From NCBI GenBank assembly GCA_958510875.1, contig OY294067.1, positions 230,917,771 through 230,981,770 on the forward strand: a DNA stretch of 64,000 nt, written 5' to 3'. Source of the stretch: Endomychus coccineus. Lineage: Eukaryota; Arthropoda; Insecta; Coleoptera; Endomychidae. A program made the translations under genes and the position numbers. The notes under the pieces are model-generated. The model did no database searches. It was not told the origin of the DNA and was given only the letters and a program-made list of their open reading frames with translations. This document shows positions 62,031 to 64,000 of the stretch, in pieces (the stretch's first letter is position 1; the number at the start of each line of letters is the position of its first letter).

Positions 62031-62199
62031 ATAAAAAAAAAACATGTAGGTTCGAATCAAGAAATTTTTTTTGCATTAGCTTCAAGAGATTCTCAGGATC
62101 ATTCATACACCTTGAAACCTCTTGGGAACCCCAACCCCACCCATTGCAACATGCCAAGTCTTGAATTGTATTTTCTACAAAAAAAGGTATTTTTGCATT

Positions 62200-63029
62200 T
62201 CGAGTACACCTAGGAGTTTTTTGGGTCGCTGAACACGAATCCGTAGCCAGATTTACTTGCAATACATCGTAGGGGTGGTCAAATCGACAAAATTGGCCAA
62301 TTTCGCACTCCTAATATGTTATTTTGCAATTTACGTGTTTTTGGCATTTTGAATGCATCAAGGAGATTTTTTGGGTCGCTGAACACGAATCCGGTGACAG
62401 ATTTACTTGCAATCCATTGTAGGGGTGATAAAATCGAAAAAAAATATTATTTTGTAATTTACGTGTTTTAGGCATATAGATTGCACCAAGGGGGTTTTTT
62501 TGGGTCGCTGAATACGATTCCGAAGCCAGATTTACTGAAAATTCATCATTGGGGTGGTGAAATAGACAACATTGGTCAATTTTGCACCTCTAATATGTTA
62601 TTTTGCAATTTACGTGTTTTTGGCATTTTGAATGCATCAAGGAGATTTTTTGGGTCGCTGAACACGAATCCGGTGACAGATTTACTCAAAATTCATCGTT
62701 GGGGTGGTGAAATAGACAAAATTGGTCAATTTTGCACCCCTAATATGTTATTTTGCAATTTACGTGTTTTAGGCATTTAGATTGCACCAAGGAGTTTTTT
62801 TGGGTCGCTGAATACGATTCCGAAGCCAGATTTACTTAAAACTCATCGTTGGGGTGGTGAAATAGACAAAATTGGTCGATTTTGCACCCCTAATATGTTA
62901 TTTTGCAATTTACGTGTTTTAGGCATTTAGATTGCACCAAGGAGTTTTTTTGGGTCGCTGAATACGATTCCGAAGCCAGATTTACTTAAAATTCATCGTT
63001 GGGGTGGTGAAATAGACAAAATTGGTCAC
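62200..63029. repeat. Array of about 150-bp tandem repeats (six units)
   Basis: GGGTCGCTGAA occurs at 62223, 62373, 62502, 62652, 62802 and 62952, with spacings 150, 129, 150, 150 and 150. Each unit also carries CAGATTTACT, GGGGTGGT or a variant, TAATATGTTATTTTGCAATT and TACGTGTTTT. Two subtypes differ in the bases after GGGTCGCTGAA (CACGAATCC or TACGATTCC), in the order A, A, B, A, B, B. The 99-codon frame at 62481-62780 is an artefact of the repeat. Confidence 0.92.
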
Positions 63030-63855
63030 CAACACCGAAATATTGGTATCTTGAAATAGAATAAAACGGTTTTCAAAATATATTTTTTCCTTTTTACGTT
63101 TCTTTAAGCACAGGTATACAAAATCTCTACGCCAGGTAAGGTATATAGTATACCTATAGGTATTAATATACAGGCATCTATCTTTATACCGGCAGGTGCA
63201 CTATTTTGTAAGTAACGTACCCAGATATAATGTAAAAAAGGTAGATATAAGAAGGTGTGTTGTACTAATCATAATAATTGTTAAATTCCTTTTTTTTTAA
63301 TGCGTTGGGCCCCTGCGTATACATATTTAATATACAGAAAACCAAAGACTGTATCCTTCTAAACTTATCTCATTTTACAGCCCCTAGATCGTTACACAGG
63401 TTATATCCACATTCATGTGCATGTGTTCAAACGTCGCATCTGTTTATGACGTGGTCCACTGCTTGAAATGAGAGATTTTTTTTTCACCTTCTTATGTCGG
63501 ACATAACAATCTGTTCAGTTTCTTTATAGACGACAAAGAACAACATTCTCTCTTGTAGCTACATTTGTTTCACAGCGTTGATATTATTTTAGTTGAATAT
63601 TTGTATTTTATATAGTTCAATTTATATTTCATTTTGTATTCTATGGTTCAAGAACCAACAAGAACGCAGAAGCGTGTGTCAGTCAGTGTATGAAAGTTGT
63701 TGTTGCATTTAAGTGTTATCAATCAAGTGTTTTTTGAACATGAAAGTGTAGTTATTAAATATTTGTGTTCTTTTTCAAACAATTACTAATATTCCTATCC
63801 TCTTAATATCGAAAAAGGAGAAAATAATTTTAAAATGCAAAAATAATAAAAATTT
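63030..63855. other. Unique segment between inverted copies of the 150-bp repeat
   Basis: AT-rich, with GTATAC-type palindromic words near 63135-63180. No recognised gene. Confidence 0.4.
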
Positions 63856-64000
63856 AGAGGCGTGTCAAATTAGCCATTTTTGTTAATTTCTCACTCCTAC
63901 GATGATATTCGAGTAAATCTGGCTTTGGAATCGTATTCAGCGACTCAAAAAACCTCCTTGGTGCACTCGAAATGATGAAAACACATAAATTGCAAAACAA
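63856..64000 (-). repeat. Inverted copy of the 150-bp repeat unit, running off the window
   Basis: In reverse complement it contains TTTTGCAATTTATGTGTTTT, GCACCAAGGAGG, GAGTCGCTGAATACGATTCC and CAGATTTACTCG, matching subtype B of the array at 62200-63029. It is more diverged than the units within the array. Confidence 0.85.

Noticed and set aside
62481..62780. 99-codon frame with internally repeated protein sequence
   Set aside because: Product of the 150-bp tandem repeat; a shortened unit keeps the frame open.
62200..63029. CRISPR-like regular repeats
   Set aside because: Units are contiguous 150-bp repeats without unique spacers, in a eukaryotic setting.

Overview
The window reads as AT-rich nuclear DNA of an arthropod, most likely an insect (a beetle is possible, but nothing here proves it). 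There is no bacterial gene organisation. I could not confirm a single complete host gene. Almost everything recognisable is a transposable element, mostly broken and some nested, separated by AT-rich DNA in which I see no genes. The elements are non-LTR retrotransposons (CR1/jockey-like, R1-like, R4/Dong-like), a Ty3/Gypsy-type LTR element, Penelope-like fragments, two hAT transposons, two remnants of one IS630/Tc1/mariner-like transposase family, a candidate Helentron, several long foldback (inverted-repeat) elements and several tandem repeats.

Layout, left half. 1-3082: CR1/jockey-like non-LTR element whose reverse transcriptase is split by a 942-bp palindromic transposon flanked by TA. 4902-5995: candidate Helentron with an intact endonuclease-like frame. 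6080-8150: degenerate jockey-like element. 8165-8580 (-): transposase N-terminus. 10449-11319: inverted pair of Penelope-type terminal sequences between perfect 13-bp direct repeats, each arm with a hammerhead-ribozyme-like motif. 13375-15245 (-): R1-like mosaic with two internal deletions. 15616-17379 and 17454-19966: two neighbouring hAT elements. 21105-21385: another Penelope-type terminus. 21552-22900: foldback element. 22905-24955 and 25900-27640: two CR1/jockey-like remnants. 27761-31148 (-): Gypsy pol with one LTR and almost open reading.

Layout, right half. 31560-31770: non-LTR 3' scrap. 34120-35285 (-): R4/Dong-like fragment with a restriction-like endonuclease remnant. 35470-36080: non-LTR 3' half. 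37657-40960: 3.3-kb giant inverted repeat with TGTAAC...GTTACA ends. 41985-42215 (-) and 43928-44305 (+): two more 3' pieces of the 6-8 kb jockey-like family. 43006-43840: local duplication. 44745-44950: the best-kept hammerhead-like Penelope terminus. 50792-51305: 261-bp tandem duplication abutting a Penelope coding remnant (51306-52088). 56010-56935 (-): transposase remnant. 56955-58169: LTR-like segment holding a 108-bp-period repeat. 62200-63029: array of about 150-bp repeats whose unit recurs inverted at the right edge.

These sequences are not a cooperating gene set; they are layers of independent insertions. The most intact coding frames are the Gypsy pol (835 codons broken by one stop) and the 201-codon endonuclease-like frame, which suggests those two insertions are younger. 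Two short open frames behind splice-acceptor-like sequences (54405-54656 and 59257-59586) are the only weak candidates for host exons. All family calls come from reading motifs by eye; no similarity search was run.
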